The notes under the pieces are model-generated. The model was not told the origin of the DNA, searched no databases, and saw only the letters and a list, made by a program, of their open reading frames with translations. The translations under genes and the position numbers were made by a program. Below, piece by piece: positions 22,621 through 34,844 of a stretch of DNA of 64,000 nucleotides (the stretch's first letter is position 1; every line of letters begins with the position of its first letter). Source of the stretch: Ursus arctos (lineage: Eukaryota > Chordata > Mammalia > Carnivora > Ursidae); contig NW_026623067.1 of NCBI RefSeq assembly GCF_023065955.2, positions 60,954,444 to 61,018,443 on the forward strand, written 5' to 3'.

Positions 22621-23494
22621 AAAAGTGGGGGTTACATCAGTGCTTGTGTTGGGTTTTGTTTATTTTACCTAAGAAAGTGGAATGCTGATGGTCAGGAATT
22701 CTCATTTGAGAAATGTAAATAATTTCATTTTTGATTATAAAAGTAATTCATGCTTGGTATAAAAAAGTACAATGCAAAAGTATAGAAAGCAGAAAGTCAA
22801 ATCTCTTTGCTTAACTCCCACAGCCAGCACTAAGTTATTAGGGTAACTATGCCTCCTGTCCCCGAAACAGAGGCTGTTGGTGCTCCCATTAGTCATCTTT
22901 CTTGAGGGAGCACTTAGAGATTCTGAAAGTCAATCTTTGCTGGTATTAGTGGTTCTAACAGTTGGTGAAATAGAAGAGTAACATTTATAGGTTTCTTTCT
23001 TCTAAAAAGTTCAAATTCCTCTAATAGCTGAAGTTATACATCCACATGAAGCAGTTCTATTTCAGTACTTAATAGAAATAACATACTATTGTTAGGATAA
23101 TGTAAAGATTGTGAAAGACAAAAGAATAAAATACATGAAAATGTTTATAGCAGTTTTACTAAGGTGACAGGACTTTGGAGGATGTTGTTCTGATTTCTTC
23201 CTAGATCGGGGCATTGCATTTGTGTTACTTGTGTAATGAAAAACATTTTAAGAAAAATATTCCTGATAATGACATACTAGTAATGACATACTAATTTGGA
23301 TTCCAATCAAACTGCAATAATGGACACTTACTAAACCTTTATTGACTAAACAGCTTAAAAATTATTACTGCTGTTTCTTTCTAGGCTATTTTTTTTTCTG
23401 CTGTGAATTCTACTCAGAATTAAAGATAAATGAATAATTATCTTAATAACTGTGGGAAAACTAACTTGTAAAACTCAACACATTGAGTTCAATG

Positions 23495-24060
23495 CCTCAG
23501 ATATTTATTGAGCAGCTATTACATGAAAAGCACTATGGGAATAGAAGGATAACCCAAGGGCTCAGGGTCTGGCAGGAGAGGGAAGACAAGAACCCATAGA
23601 GTCATATGCCAGATGATGGCCTGTTTTAAGTGTTATGAGATTATAAAACGCTGAGGAGTCCAGAGGAGTAAAGAATCATCTATTAGGAGTAATCAAGGAA
23701 AACTTCATGCAGGTAGTCAAATTGGAGCTTCGTCTTTGAAAATGGGTGGAATTCTTCATATTCAGAGATTGAAGGGGCATTTTAAGTGGAGGGAAGGCAA
23801 ACAGGCATAGATGTGCCAAGACAAGGGCATGTGAGGAAGAATAAGGAGTCGGGTTGGGCTGGAGCATATAGTATAGGTAAGGGAGGGGACAGATAAGACT
23901 GGTATCAGGGTGGGGGCACTTGAATGTCCGGCTACAAAGTCGAAGCTTATTGATAATGGGTGATTTGGGGGGGCCTTTGAGCAGGAATTGTGATATAATC
24001 AATGTGGGCTTAGAACAGTTCCGTTGGTCAAGTTGAGTGTTAGGAAGGGGACAGTTGGGA
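23495..24060. mobile_element. Ancient interspersed repeat, family not assigned
   Basis: ATATTTATTGAGCAGCTATT, then CAAGGAAAACTTCATGCAGG and GCCAAGACAAGGGCATGTGA follow a common old mammalian repeat layout. Decayed and non-coding. Confidence 0.5.
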
Positions 24061-24159
24061 AAGACAAGGATGGGAAGATGAACCCTAGAGGAATGAATGA
24101 GGCTTGAGCTTGGCAGGTGGCACAGGAAGATAGGTGTGACACTTTGTAGAAATAGACCC

Positions 24160-24370
24160 AGTAGATCAGGGACCTAGGACTCAGCGACCTGACTTCAAAT
24201 CCCAGTCTGTCTCAACATTACAGCTCCCTGAGCCTGTCTCCTCCTCTGTGAAATAGGCATAGGATTAATTATGTCATGGGGTTGCCGCATGGTAGGCAGT
24301 TATTCTCGTAAAGCATTTGGCACAGCGCTGGTACATGGTGAATGTTAGTGTTAATGTCACTGATAGTATT
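24160..24370 (+). mobile_element. MIR SINE
   Basis: CTGACTTCAAATCCCAGTCT, CTGTGAAATAGGCATAGGAT and GGCACAGCGCTGGTACATGG follow MIR order. Confidence 0.85.
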
Positions 24371-24429
24371 ACCTGGAATGAGAGGGAGGAAACTTGGTGT
24401 CAGCTCAGTGACTTGCAAGGAAGACAGTA

Positions 24430-24665
24430 CAGCATCTAGGAACAGCACATCTGGATGTAGAAACTGGATTTGGATCTCAGTGCTACTACTTACCAGCTTT
24501 GATTTTGTAGAAGCCGCTTAAGACCTCTATCTCAGTTTCCTTAGCTGTAAATGGGCGTAGTATTAATCCCTCCTCAGGGAGCTGCTATGAGAATAAAGTG
24601 AGGTAATGCATGTAGTGGGCAGTATGTACCTGTACATTTTAAGAGCCCAGTAAATGTTAGTTATT
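24430..24665 (+). mobile_element. MIR SINE
   Basis: GATTTGGATCTCAGTGCTAC, TCAGTTTCCTTAGCTGTAAA, GAGGTAATGCATGTAGTGGG and CCCAGTAAATGTTAGTTATT give an almost full-length MIR. Confidence 0.9.
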
Positions 24666-25899
24666 AGGTAAGGGGTGGGAATGTGGAACTGAATAGATTT
24701 GCCCTTTCCATCAGCAGTGGCAGGATATACAAGTAGAGGTGGAGACATGCAGCAGGGGGTTGGACATGAAGGACAGAACTGGGAAGAACACGCAAGGCTG
24801 GGGGTAGTCAGGAGTCACTGGCACAGAGGAAGATGAGCCAAGAATGAGTACGTAAATTGGCTTAAGCAAACATTCAGACAAACCCAGAATAAAGGACAGA
24901 TGGCTGGGACTCTCAAAAATATCATGGAAAAAAAAATAAGGGAGCTGTTCTAGACTAAAAGAGACAAAGTTATAATCAAAAAGTAATGAATGAACCTTGA
25001 TCGGACCCTGTTTTTGTTTTGTTTTTGTTTTTTTTTTTTAGAAAAGATAAGACATTTCTGAGACAATTGGGGAATTTGGTTAGGGACTATTTTAGAGGCT
25101 ATTAGGATGTACATACTGAAATACTTCTGGATGAAATGCTATTCATGTTTGGGGGAGAGGGCCGAAAAATTAAGGCAAAATATTAATCGCTTAGTCTAGG
25201 TAGAGGGTGTATGTGGGTGTTCATTTACTAGCAAGATGAAGGCTGAAAATAAATTGTCATATTCAGCTTCTTAAGGGTAGGTTGGGAAGCTGATGGTGAA
25301 GAATTGAAATATGGGAGGAAGTGTAGGCAGCAAGGATAACTGGGCCTCCCTTGGACAGTGTTCAGTGGGGGCAGTCAGGCAGCCAGGCCCCTTTCTTTTT
25401 AGTACAAGGGCAGACTGGGTGTTGCTGAGGAAGAGTAGTCTGGGGAAGGGAGGGAATAAGTCAGAGGAAAGGAGAAACAGTAATGGAGCAAAGATCCAGT
25501 AACAGTGTCAGAGGAATGCATGAGAAGAGAGAGACAGAGGTGGCCTCAGATGAGAGGGATGCCTTCCTTCTACTGTGGCCCAGAAGCAAGGACTGTGGAG
25601 ATGAGGGAAACCAAGTTCCCTTCCTAACAACGAGGGAGGAGGTCATGTTTTGCTAGCAAGGGAGTGTGAGGCAGGAAAGTGGGAAAACTCACTACAGCTG
25701 GCAGTGGGTGTGAAAGGGAAAACAGCTGGGGTGAGACAGGATGCACTTGGTACCGTCAGCAAGCAGGGGAGGGGAGTAAACAGGGGTTCTCCCAGACTGC
25801 TCTGATGAGGCACTAGAGAGGCAGAGGGAAAAGTGCCGTTGTGGAAGCTAAATGGCCCCCTTTTCAGAACTGCGTGCTGGGCAAACCAGTTACTAAAGA
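24666..25899. other. ZBED3-proximal downstream DNA
   Basis: No gene recognised. Purine-rich text with no clear transposon. It may include part of a long ZBED3 3' UTR, since human ZBED3 has a multi-kilobase 3' UTR as I recall, but the sequence does not settle this. Confidence 0.4.
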
Positions 25900-26390
25900 T
25901 TTATTCATTGGGAAATGAGTAAAACTCTCTTGGATAAAACGCTTTATCCTCATTTCCAAGCATCCTCCACCCTGGGTTGCCCTGGCTGTTGTACAGGCAC
26001 GTAGTATGATAGTCTTTGGTACGCAAGGCATTTTCTGTCCTTTCAAAGTCATCGGGTACAAGACTCCGGGTGACCTAGGCTCACGAAGTTGCTGGAGCTG
26101 TCATTCCAAAGGCAGTTGGAGGAAAACCAGCTCCTGCACCGGTGCTCACTAAAGGTCAGCAGCAAAGGAGGCCACTGGAGCTTGCGCTCCCAGGTACCTA
26201 GTTGGGGGGCGGGGGGGACATGAAGTGTTAGTGATTTTTGGTTCTGCTTTGGCCTCCGAAGTGCTTCTCCAGGGCCCACATTTGGAGATGTCGGCGGGCC
26301 TGAGATTCAGTTCCCAGGTGAGGCCGGTCCGCAGACCACACTTGGAGTAGCGCCGGATGGGAGGGACTGGGGGCGGAAAGCGACCACCAC
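25900..26390 (-). other. ZBED3: ZBED3 3' UTR, with a possible poly(A) signal
   Basis: Lies directly after the ZBED3 stop. The first AATAAA on the - strand is at 25905-25900 (TTTATT on +). Further hexamers lie at 23509-23504 and 23343-23338. The real end is uncertain. Confidence 0.45.
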
Positions 26391-27092
26391 CTACAGGAGG
26401 ACCTTGGTGATTATGTAGCCGTCCCGCTCGCCCTCGGGCTCTTCTTTGAACGGAGTCTGCAGCGGGGCAGAAGCGGCGGCTAAGGCGCCTTCGCGGCGGC
26501 TCACTTCCCGCAGCCGCGCCTGCAGCGCCTCCCTCTCGGCCTGCAGCTCCCGCCGCGCCTGGGCCGCCGCGCGCTCCTCCTCCTGCAGGGCCCTGCGCCT
26601 CCGCTCCAGGGCGCGCTCGCCCTGCTCCACGGCCGCCTCGCGCCGCGCCAGCTCGCGCTCACGCAGGCTGCAGCGCGCGGCCAGCGCGCCCATCTGCTCC
26701 AGCAGGCGCGCCCAGTCGCCCTCGGCGGCCGCGGCAGGGCCGGGCGGCGGCTGCGGCGGGCAGGGGGCCGCGGGCGGCGAGCGGCGGGCGGAGCTCTTCT
26801 CCAGGTCCCGCCGATGCGCGCTCTTGAGGTGCCTCCACAGCGCCGAGGTGCCCGCGTGGAAGCCCGGGCCGCGGCTCACCTGCTCCCCGCACAGCCGGCA
26901 GGTGGCCCACTGGCCCGCGGCGTGGCCCGCGCGTGCGGGGGCCAGGTGGAAGTAGCCCCAGGCCTCGCAGTATGGCGCCCCCAGGCGGCCGGGAGGGGCC
27001 GGGGCCAGGCCGGGACATGGGCCGCCCCGCGCCGCAGCGTCGTCCGGCCCGCCAGTGTCTTCCATGAGCGCCGTCAGCTCGTCACTCCGCAT
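26391..27092 (-). CDS. ZBED3: ZBED3, zinc finger BED domain protein 3
   Basis: A 233-residue protein from one exon, close in length to the human protein (234 as I recall). A BED-type zinc finger spans about residues 45-95 with C65-x2-C68 and H88-x4-H93 (WATCRLCGE, ALWRHLKSAHRR). A Pro/Ala-rich linker (about 103-123) follows, then an Arg/Glu/Ala-rich coiled coil (about 127-205) and a short tail ending GYIITKVLL. BED fingers derive from hAT transposases, and ZBED3 is a domesticated family member. It is known to bind Axin and activate Wnt/beta-catenin signalling. The start is the ATG for MRSDELTALM, 14 bases inside a likely exon (acceptor ...GAACGCAG at 27107). The frame stays open 39 codons further upstream, but that part reads as intron. 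Very high GC and CpG. Convergent to AGGF1. Confidence 0.95.
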   Translation of the reverse strand: MRSDELTALMEDTGGPDDAAARGGPCPGLAPAPPGRLGAPYCEAWGYFHLAPARAGHAAGQWATCRLCGEQVSRGPGFHAGTSALWRHLKSAHRRDLEKSSARRSPPAAPCPPQPPPGPAAAAEGDWARLLEQMGALAARCSLRERELARREAAVEQGERALERRRRALQEEERAAAQARRELQAEREALQARLREVSRREGALAAASAPLQTPFKEEPEGERDGYIITKVLL

Positions 27093-27106
27093 TCTCTCCG
27101 CCGCGC
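27093..27106 (-). other. ZBED3: ZBED3 exon 2 5' UTR and splice acceptor
   Basis: On the - strand a pyrimidine-rich TTACCCTTTTCTCCATC precedes GGAACGCAG, with AG at 27108-27107. Fourteen bases of UTR (GCGCGGCGGAGAGA) then lead to the ATG. The site is predicted from consensus only. Confidence 0.6.
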
Positions 27107-27109
27107 CTG

Positions 27110-29980
27110 CGTTCCGATGGAGAAAAGGGTAAGGATAACCCCCCCGACTGCACACACGCTCACACGCACAACTTCTGTGGCCGGAGGTAGCCGCCTTTTT
27201 GTTACACATAAAAATCCTACGGTTCGTTTGGGTGGTACCTGGGTCTTTTTCATATTATTAATGGTTTGGTCCTCAGGAAATGTGCACCGCGTCTAGCCCT
27301 TCTGCCCTTAACTAGGAACTCTCTTTAAGATCAGAGGGGTCCCCAGCTCACAGGTACTGATACTAAGGAAATGGGAAGCCAAGCTGCTTCAGTGGGAGGA
27401 CCAGCTGAATGAGTGCTGTATAGATGAGTTTTAACTAGTCTCCTTCGCTCTCTTTTAGAACGGTTACTCTTTTCAGAATAAGAGCTTCCTTTTGTTTTCT
27501 GCTGTCAGTGTTAGGGAACAAACTGTAGAGACAGCCGAAAAGAAAGCCTTGGGAACGAACAATTTGTTTCTTAATCTTCCGGGTGTAAGTGCCAGTGGTA
27601 AACAGCCTTTTAAAGACCTTTCGATGAGGTTTTTTTTTTTTTTTCTTTTCAAAATACAAGTCATTGTTTTGTGACTTTAAAAACAATGTGCGTGTGAGAA
27701 AAATGGCAGTGCTAAAAACCACTAAAATGTTTTAAAAACATACATATTTAGGAAAACAAATACACATAGCAGTTTTCTAAATTTTTACCTTTAAATTAGT
27801 TGGTAGGCCATGTCCTGTGGGCCTTGGGGGGTCCCTGTCATTGCCTCAGGGTTTCCAGCCAATGTCAGTTCTCAGGTGGAAACACTGCAGCATGAATCCT
27901 GAGTTCTAAAGAACCATCAGCAGTGCTAGGAGTAAATTCAGAGGACAGACAGTGAGTAAAAGAAATTCAGTAAACAGCCCCCTAAACAGATACTAGAAAT
28001 ACTGACTAAGCACCATGTTATCCTAGTGCTCATTTTTTCCCCTCACCCTGTCATAGTTGCTCCAGTTATAAAACAAAAAATCAGTTTTCTGTATTGCTCA
28101 TCCCCTCTTTATGCTTAAAAGATAAAAAGCTTTGGCAATGCTTTTAATTAAGGAAAAAAAGTAACTTCTTGCTCTGTCCTACAAATACCTGTGGTTAAAA
28201 GGATCCAAACACAAGCCAGTGACTATCATTGTAAAGTCATTCCTATTAAAAACAGTTTATCACAGCAATAACCTATCAAACGAGGGATAGAAAAGGTGAA
28301 GTCTGTTCTTCAGGAAGTAACTTCACAAAGGACCACATGTGTGATTATAAACAAATTTGTTTTGAAATTCAAAAATAATAAGAGAACATGCAGCAGACTC
28401 AGAGGTCTTCTGCGAACTTATTTCAGGGGGAAAATCAAGGCCAAGATGCATAGTGAGGTAGCCAGTGTCCACTCGTACTGTCAGGTTTTAAACCGACAGA
28501 AGTGGAGATGATAAAGTTCCAGAATCTCTTTTTTTAACATAACTGGGAATGACAGAAGACACAGCTGGGAACAGGAAAAATAAGTTGCTATAATAGTAGT
28601 AGTGTTTAGTGTAAGCTTTTATTTCAGTTGCTAAGAGTCTTGTTACAGATACATTACAATTTTCTAAATCTCATTTTTTTCCCCCTACCAAGCTGTTCTA
28701 GTCAGGATCAGGCATGACATTTAACATATCACTCATATTTTTTAAAAAGATAACGAATTTACCAGAATCATCAAAAAAGACAAGTACCAGTCCTCTTCTA
28801 ACAAAAGAAATAGCTATTTACATATTTTGTGGTACAACAGGCATTGATTTGAATATAGTTACTCGTGAAGGCCCGTAAGTATAAAAAGTCCCTGGAAATT
28901 AAAAGGCTAGATTTCCTTCAAGAGATTTACCAAATCCCCGAAGTGCCCCCAATAGGATGAGGAGGGGAGTTACAGACCATTTTCAAGGATAATTTTTTTT
29001 ATGCTTCGTAAACATTATGGTTATATAACATCACGGTTAGTAAACAGACCAGATTTTAGCCTTAGAAATTGTTTTTTGGTAACCTAAATTTACCTAAAAT
29101 TTTTTCTACTTTTTTTTTTTTTTTTAGAATTTCATTTCTTCTACATCAGAATCCTCTCTTTACAGAGTTCCTTTTTTATTACTAGATATACACAAAGGGG
29201 AGTGAATAGGATAATGAATCCTTGTATTTTTATAAATTAAAAGGGATTTAAAGGTTTTCTATAATATCGAGACTATCACTTTGCGTTCTGATATGCTTTC
29301 TTGAGCTGGGGGGCTGAAAACTGTATATGACCTTCAGACTATCTTACCTGTGCCAGAGTCTGAGAGTGATCATTACTGATGTGCCCCTAAAAGTGCCAGA
29401 GGTGACCAGTTACTGTCAAGCTTTACCTCCCTGCAAGATGTCTCTGGGTTTCTTCAAAATCTGGGATGCCCAGAGGAGTGCCACATACATGAATGCCATC
29501 TGTCGTAAGAGTGAAGGTGGAAACAAGAGTGAGAAGCACTGATTTTGATGTCTTAATCCTTTAGACTTAGTGGACTGCCTCATCTGAGCCAGGGACACGC
29601 AGCACCGCAAATGTCGGCCAGCACAGCGCTGCCCCTCCAAGGGCGGCAGAGGGACATCCTCTGCTTTGGCAGGCCTTCACTCTCGGAGGTCTTAACCGGT
29701 GGAAGGCAGCACAGGACTGAACTGCCTCACCTTCTCACTCCTCCACACGCAGCGACATTCTGGCTCAATACAGTCTTCTGTTCAGACTAAGTATCTAAAC
29801 AGTGACCAGCAGTCTGTGGCCACAGGTCATACTAGCCTTCTTAGTTCTACTAACCAACCCCTGGGCTTGTTTCAACTATCCCGACAGTACAGAGGGAGAG
29901 AAACCTAGTCAGCTTTCAGTCAGCTGTCTTGGCTTGGGAGAGAAGCCTTAGCAACTTCAGCCACAACCCTAACACACAAA
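27110..29980 (-). other. ZBED3: ZBED3 intron, ATG-proximal part
   Basis: Mostly unique AT-rich DNA. There is a T-run at 27630-27646 and another at 29109-29127. No coding exon is recognised and no snoRNA fold could be established by eye. Confidence 0.55.
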
Positions 29981-29989
29981 GAGCTCTTA

Positions 29990-30640
29990 ATGAACTGACA
30001 AGAAAAGACGAACAACCCAATAGAAGAACGGGCAAGAAATACGAGTAGGCAAATGACCTAAGAACAAAATCAGATGGCCAAGAAATTTGTGAAGAGATTC
30101 ACATCACTTATATTCAGGGAAGTGCTCTTAAAGTAACAGGAAGGTCTCATTTTAGATCCATCACACTAACAAAAATGAAGAGGTCTGTCAGCCAAAGCTA
30201 GAAGGGAGGCAAAGAAAAGGGTACGTTCATGCATTACTAGTGGAGATGTGGAGGCTTTAAGGAAAACAATTTGGCAATTTCTGTTCATTCAAAGTAGATA
30301 TAATTGGGGATCCCATTCTTGGGAATCTATTCTGTAGAACTGTAAGTACTAATACATAAAGTAATATGTATTAGGATGTTTACTACAGTATTATCTGGAA
30401 TCGCAAAAAAAACGGAAACATGGGAACACCTGTCAGCTGGAGAATGGCTGGGTAAATAATGTGCGTTCACACGGGAATATTGCACAGCCGCTAAAAAGGA
30501 TGGATTGGAGGTCTGCTAGAAGACCTAGAGGGATTTCTGGAGGAACTCTTCAGGGAGAAAAGCCAGATGCAGAAAAATATGTATAATGTCGTTCTTAAAT
30601 AACATACAGATCTGTGTAGGATATATAAAGATTTTATATA
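29990..30640 (+). mobile_element. Old L1 3' fragment
   Basis: Sense L1-like text: CAAATGACCTAAGAACAAAA, CATCACACTAACAAAAATGA, GAAAACAATTTGGCAATTTC and TGGAGAATGGCTGGGTAAAT follow the ORF2 end and 3' UTR of old L1 families. Confidence 0.75.
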
Positions 30641-31445
30641 TAGATGAAGAAAAATGAGGAAGATACACTGTCGATTGAGGAGTGGCAGCTGGTGTGAAAA
30701 GAGAAAGAGAAGAGGTAAACACAAAAGGAAGAGTAAAAAGGTCCTAAGAAAGCATGCACATTTGTGGATACATTTAGGTAGACTGTGTAAGTGGCAGAGG
30801 CTACACATATGTGGAGAGCGAGATGGAGTCACTCATGTCAAGCAGTGATGTCATGCATCAGGAAAGCAGACAAAGGTGATGAGCTGAGAATAAATATCAC
30901 TAAAACTCTTAACAGCCTGGAGGCACCCAGAGGTGATAACCAGCAAAGTCAAGAGAGCCTGGATGGACCGAGAACTGAGGATCAGTAGAATCAGAAGTCT
31001 GGAAGGGCTAGCCTGATCAAACTCTTATAAAAAGGGAAGATTTTTGCAGCAAACTGTCATATTCTTCAGACGCTGACCCTTCCATGTCTGATCGCATCAG
31101 AAAGGCAGCTGCCACCGAAGGTTCTGCCCAGTTGATCTCTGAACATAACAGAGATCCTCCACGACTTGAACATACTAAGCAGGAAGCACTGAGCGGACCC
31201 ACACTGGTTGAGACCTCATCTCAGCTGCGCACTCATGGACTGACTTTGCATTTGGTTCATTAACTTACACTATTTTATCTTGTTTGTTTTGTGACTTTTG
31301 TATTTTGTTTTGTGTGTCGTGTAAAAAGCCAAGTTAAACGCATAGTGAAATGTCACTGAGTTTGGAATTCCAAACTTGCTTTTACAGTTGTGTTAACCTT
31401 GCTTTATGATTCAATAAAGCTGACATTATGGAAAGACACAACCTG
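30640..31445 (+). other. Unassigned segment with TATA-like, open-frame and AATAAA signals
   Basis: TTATAAAAAGGG lies at about 31025. A 59-codon frame beginning MSDRIRKAAATEGSAQLISE starts at 31084. ATTCAATAAAGCTGAC lies at about 31410. Together they resemble a decayed LTR or retrocopy 3' end. No TG...CA ends or target duplication could be fixed. No family recognised. Confidence 0.35.
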
Positions 31446-34400
31446 TGTATACCCCTTCGTAGAGTAGCTCCCCAACAATGTAAATACAAAGTAATTTTAT
31501 AAAACAGTCTCAGGCATGTGAGTTCAGGTTGGGCTAGGCAGCCTTAACTATGGAGGCAGGGGGGGACAGTCCCGTGGGGCATAGCGTGCTGCCATCTGGC
31601 CCTGGAGGGAGCCCAGTGTGTGAAGTTGCTCAGCGTCAGGTGGTTTGCTGGCCCTGCCTGGACAGAAGGAGATTCTGTATGCACAGGAGAAAGAGGTGCC
31701 TTGGGAGGACTGCCCACCTCTCATCTCCCTGGCACAGGCAGGCACTCATGGGATGCTGTATTCAATGCAATGAACTTGACTCTACTTTTCTTAGACCCAG
31801 CTCACCAAATCCCGATTTCTCCATCTGTCAAGGAAAATGATAAGATTATAGGCCTCTAAACCTGTGGCTGAAATAAAATAATGCAAATTATCTCGCCTTT
31901 GGACTCTCCAGTGCTATGTAATTTCAGGGCACGAACAAAAAGAAGCTACCAGTATTTATTGCTCAGACACACCCACATTAAGATCTTAGTGGCTAAAGTG
32001 TGTTATTTCTCTCTTTGACATTGTAATTCAATAGAGTAGGTAATTTAAGTTGGAAAAATTCTCTTGAGGATTTTTGATTATAAAAAGCAAAAAAAGAATC
32101 ACAGATCCATCTTCCCTTCCCAGCCAAATTTATTTTTACTTCGTAAATTGACCTTCGTGCAAAATACATCGCTCCTCTCTCAGGTAGAAAATGTTGGGGA
32201 GGTCTGGTTAACTGGAGCCCTGTGATATGTATTACTTCCTTACCAAGTAACCAAGAAAAATGCACACCTATTTGTTAACTATATGGTTAGCTAACATGAA
32301 GGAAATGAAAAATAAGAGCTCCCTTAATTTTTTCTTAAACAGTTTTTAAATTACCAGAAAGGGACCAATGAATGTGATTATTTTGCTTACAATCCGTTCA
32401 CTCCATCCACTCTCATTCAAATTACTCATTGTGCACCGCCTCAGGGTCAGGCCAGGGCTTGCTGTCCGGGATGCCAACAGGAAAACCACATATCCCAGCC
32501 CCTCCAGAAGCTCACCGTCGGGGGGGGGGGGGGGGGGGAGACACTTCCAGCAATAATTCTGATACACGTGGTAAAGGTCAGAGTGCTGTTCACTCATGAA
32601 GGTGAATTCCATCACTCGATGTCCATACTGGGGAAAGGGTGGGCCCTGGAGGCCCTAACACAAATGTTCATGCAGACATTCCTGCTTCAACATCTCTTCC
32701 CTTCCCGACCTCCTTTAGGGCCCCAAATTCACAAAAAACACATTGCCACTAGTGCTGACTCTCATAAAGTTTCAATTCTTTAGTCTTATAACTAGGCTTC
32801 CAAGCTCATATTTTAAAATAAAATTTCTCGATGCTAAATGAAAGTAGGTAACATGAAATTAATTTAATAGTGGAAATGTTTTAGTCCATTTCGGGGAGGG
32901 GAAAAAACTGAAAGAAAAGTAGATTTTAGTTATTTCATGGACGAGGGTAGTATAGTATTGTTGGTACCACACCTCTGAACCCTTCCATAGTGAGTTTGAT
33001 TTGAGTATCCATTATCTGGAAGGAGTGATAAGTTTAAGCCTATGGAAGATAATAAATTCACATTGATTATTTCAAACTGCATTTGAAGTTTTATTTGCAG
33101 TTCTCCAAAGCTCTTGTCTTCTAATAATTTATTAAATTAAAACCCAGACTCTTCAGTATCATCTCCCTGAATACCAGTATAGAGAATAAGGGAGATCAAA
33201 ACCTGGATGAATAATTTGTGTAAATATGGGTGTATATGCATATAATATATGACTAACATTAATCCAGTCATCCTATAAAACACCCATGGAGGTTAATCTT
33301 ATTATTTTATACTTATGCTTGAACACATACAAAATATTAGACAGGCTAAAGGCCAAAACCAGGCAATGTTCTCAAAAGAGAATAGCAAAGGAACTATAGC
33401 CCTATTTGTCCTTCCACAGCCAAGGCTAATCACTTCAGATGGATTAATCTGGCAGAGTAATAAACAAATATGTGTAGGCTGAACCTGAATCTTAGGTAAG
33501 AAATTCACACTAATGTGAAATCCACACAGACTTGGGTGGAAACACTAAAAACATTTTCATTTACTTCATCCACCAGTAACTTAAAGCAGAACATCATAAT
33601 TAAATAATTAGCCTTGGCAATTGAAATATCAAGGAAACCACAATTCATTCACCTGTTACTTGTCCATCTCTGTTGAAATATTAGTTTAGTATCATGGATT
33701 AATCTATTTATAAATAGATCCAGACAATCAGAAAAATTGGTCTGGAATCACGAGGCTGAAGACTTAGATGAAGTTAAAAATAAAAAAATGCCTCCAAACT
33801 GTGAAGTGTGGATACTCAGTTCAGGCAATAAAGGGGTAGGTGTGAAAATATTTAGATAAAGGTTATACATGGACTGTAAAAAAGGTATTGAACCCACAGC
33901 TAGTTGTATGGTGAGTCCGAGAAATTCTGTGAATGTGTTAAGCCAAACTCTTAGATACCTCTACCATTAGCTCAAAGGCCAGATGTATTTTCTATTAATG
34001 CATTTTTTAAAATGAGAAGTTTCTACCCTAAAGTGGACCTTTATTTTAGGCCTGCATTACTTTAATACATATGTTTCTAAAAAGAAGAGTGTTGATCAAT
34101 TTTGTCTTGTAAAATGCATACTTTAATATGAATTACAGGAATTTAAAGCAGTCCTACTTTGAAGTTCTTTGTAATACAAAGAATTTTGAATTGAGAATTA
34201 CCTTGTTTTAGCTCTTGGCCATTTTACACATTGTTGCATACTTTTTATTGTCCTTTGCCTCAAGCCAGTTTTGGCCAAAAAGGGTGTACAAACAATACAT
34301 GAATGCAAAGTGCATAAAATAATTACTCTAATTATGTCAATTTATTAAGCTTTTTCTGCAACAGCTTGTTTAACACCATATCCGTGTAGTCTGGGCTATT

Positions 34401-34840
34401 TCGAACTTTGGATGGTAGTTATTTTTTTCTTTCAAGAAAGGAAAAACAATTTTGTTAAGCTTTGGACATTTGGCTACTGTAAGTAGTTATAGCAAACTGC
34501 TCCTTTATACTCAGGATCAGAAAATTCTTTTGTTTGAGCACCATGGAGATGGGGGCAGGGATTCCTGTCTGAGCATTTGGCTCCTATTTTGCTTCTCCCT
34601 CTTCAAAATGAGAAACATTAAGAAAGTCTCAGAGAAAGAGCACGCTACAGGGCACGCAACCATTGGCCACTGTTTAAGTCTGACTGCAAAAAGGCAATTT
34701 TACTAAAAGGAGAGCAGATGATTTTCGATATTCTCAAATAACTTTTTTGAAAGGAGACTGGAGGAGCAAAATTGAGGTGCCGAAAGAAGCCGAACAGTGC
34801 CTTTAGTCGGAATCCGGGGCCACATGCGTCTTTTAGACGA
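31446..34840 (-). other. ZBED3: ZBED3 intron, promoter-proximal part
   Basis: Largely repeat-poor. The stretch 32750-34700 is AT-rich and unique by eye, with no SINE or L1, so it is a candidate regulatory region. No exon recognised. Confidence 0.5.
32520..32538. repeat. Poly(G) tract of 19
   Basis: Uninterrupted G run on + inside the ZBED3 intron. It could form a quadruplex, and its exact length may be a sequencing or assembly artefact. Confidence 0.9.
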
Positions 34841-34844
34841 GAAA

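Noticed and set aside
26446..27296. Open frames of 169 and 160 codons on the + strand across ZBED3
   Set aside because: They are antisense shadows of a GC-rich coding exon. Their Arg/Ala/Ser-rich composition mirrors ZBED3 codons and shows no domain.
27110..34840. H/ACA snoRNA (I recall SNORA47 being annotated near human ZBED3)
   Set aside because: I could not find a convincing hinge box, ACA box and paired hairpins by eye, and my memory of its position is not certain. An Infernal scan would settle it.
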